Shown here: positions 6,065-6,196 of the stretch, in pieces
How positions within the stretch are numbered: the first letter of the stretch is position 1
Layout of the letters: each line of letters starts with the position of its first letter
Program-made: the position numbers and the translations under genes
Source of the DNA: an uncultured Clostridia bacterium
GTDB lineage: Bacteria > Bacillota > Clostridia > Lachnospirales > Lachnospiraceae
Assembly: GCA_946186175.1 (NCBI GenBank)
Contig: CAMHMG010000182.1
Span: 1-6,196 of the forward strand
Length of the DNA: 6,196 bases
Direction of reading: 5' to 3'
Notes under the pieces: model-generated
Told to the model about the DNA's origin: nothing
Databases searched by the model: none
The model's input: only the letters and a program-made list of their open reading frames with translations

Positions 6065-6196
6065 CTATACTCTACTGAATAATTCCAGTACATCCTCTAT
6101 ATCAGCATCAATACATACGGACCTGTCTGATATATCCTTAGGACAATACGCCTCACCATAATTGATACATGCATACATAGCATTGATATTGTCCTG
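6065..6196 (-). CDS. C-terminal fragment of an unidentified protein (cut by window edge)
   Basis: An open frame enters from the right edge and ends at TAG (6067-6065), giving 43 residues with no start in view. The peptide contains NAMYACINYGEAYCPKD and ends in an acidic helix-like IEDVLELFSRV. Three cysteines (C10, C18, C28 of the fragment) are visible but do not form a spacing I recognise. I cannot assign a family. It does not look like the end of HydE, HydF or the TM1266-type regulator often near hydG. The codon composition is like its neighbours, and it runs in the same direction just before hydG, so it is probably a real gene end. Confidence 0.55.
   Translation of the reverse strand, partial: QDNINAMYACINYGEAYCPKDISDRSVCIDADIEDVLELFSRV

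Overview
The window reads as chromosomal DNA of an anaerobic, fairly AT-rich Clostridia-type bacterium, most likely Lachnospiraceae. The evidence is an [FeFe]-hydrogenase maturase (HydG), an NhaC-type antiporter, a LytS/LytTR-style kinase-regulator module, GGAGG-type ribosome binding sites and Firmicutes-like promoter hexamers. Every gene I can support lies on the minus strand, so transcription runs from high to low coordinates. I see no RNA genes, CRISPR arrays, insertion sequences or long repeats.

In transcription order: the 3' end of an unidentified gene (6196-6065); hydG (5992-4541); a four-helix membrane protein with a HAAS-like cytoplasmic N-terminus (4396-3530); an NhaC-family antiporter (3359-1857) with its own probable promoter; a DMT/EamA transporter with a strikingly histidine-rich C-terminal tail (1759-713), preceded by a good promoter and an 18-bp palindrome at the expected transcription start; a 206-residue chimeric ORF (694-74); and the first 23 codons of a response regulator (71-1), cut by the window edge.

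The most unusual object is the chimeric ORF. Its first ~128 residues are the N-terminal half of an LCM/PPM1-type SAM-dependent methyltransferase, ending just after the second SAM-binding strand. Without a break in frame, its last ~78 residues are the C-terminal end of a LytS-type histidine-kinase ATPase domain, with the G1 and G2 boxes but no N-box, H-box or sensor. The ribosome binding site and the tight link to the transporter belong to the methyltransferase side. The 2-nt link to the response regulator belongs to the kinase side. The simplest reading is an in-frame deletion, or an assembly artefact, that joined two neighbouring genes. It places the response regulator behind the transporter promoter and leaves neither enzyme complete.

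The second point of interest is the transporter control region: -35 TTGACT, 17-bp spacer, -10 TACACT, then GGTTAG-N6-CTAACC. Next to a transporter with 17 histidines in its last ~56 residues, this suggests metal-responsive control, but that is inference.

The other genes look intact and ordinary. hydG has both cysteine sets of its family; its partners hydE and hydF are not in this window. For nhaC, the EamA transporter and the HAAS-like gene, ribosome binding sites favour an internal ATG over the longest reading frame.
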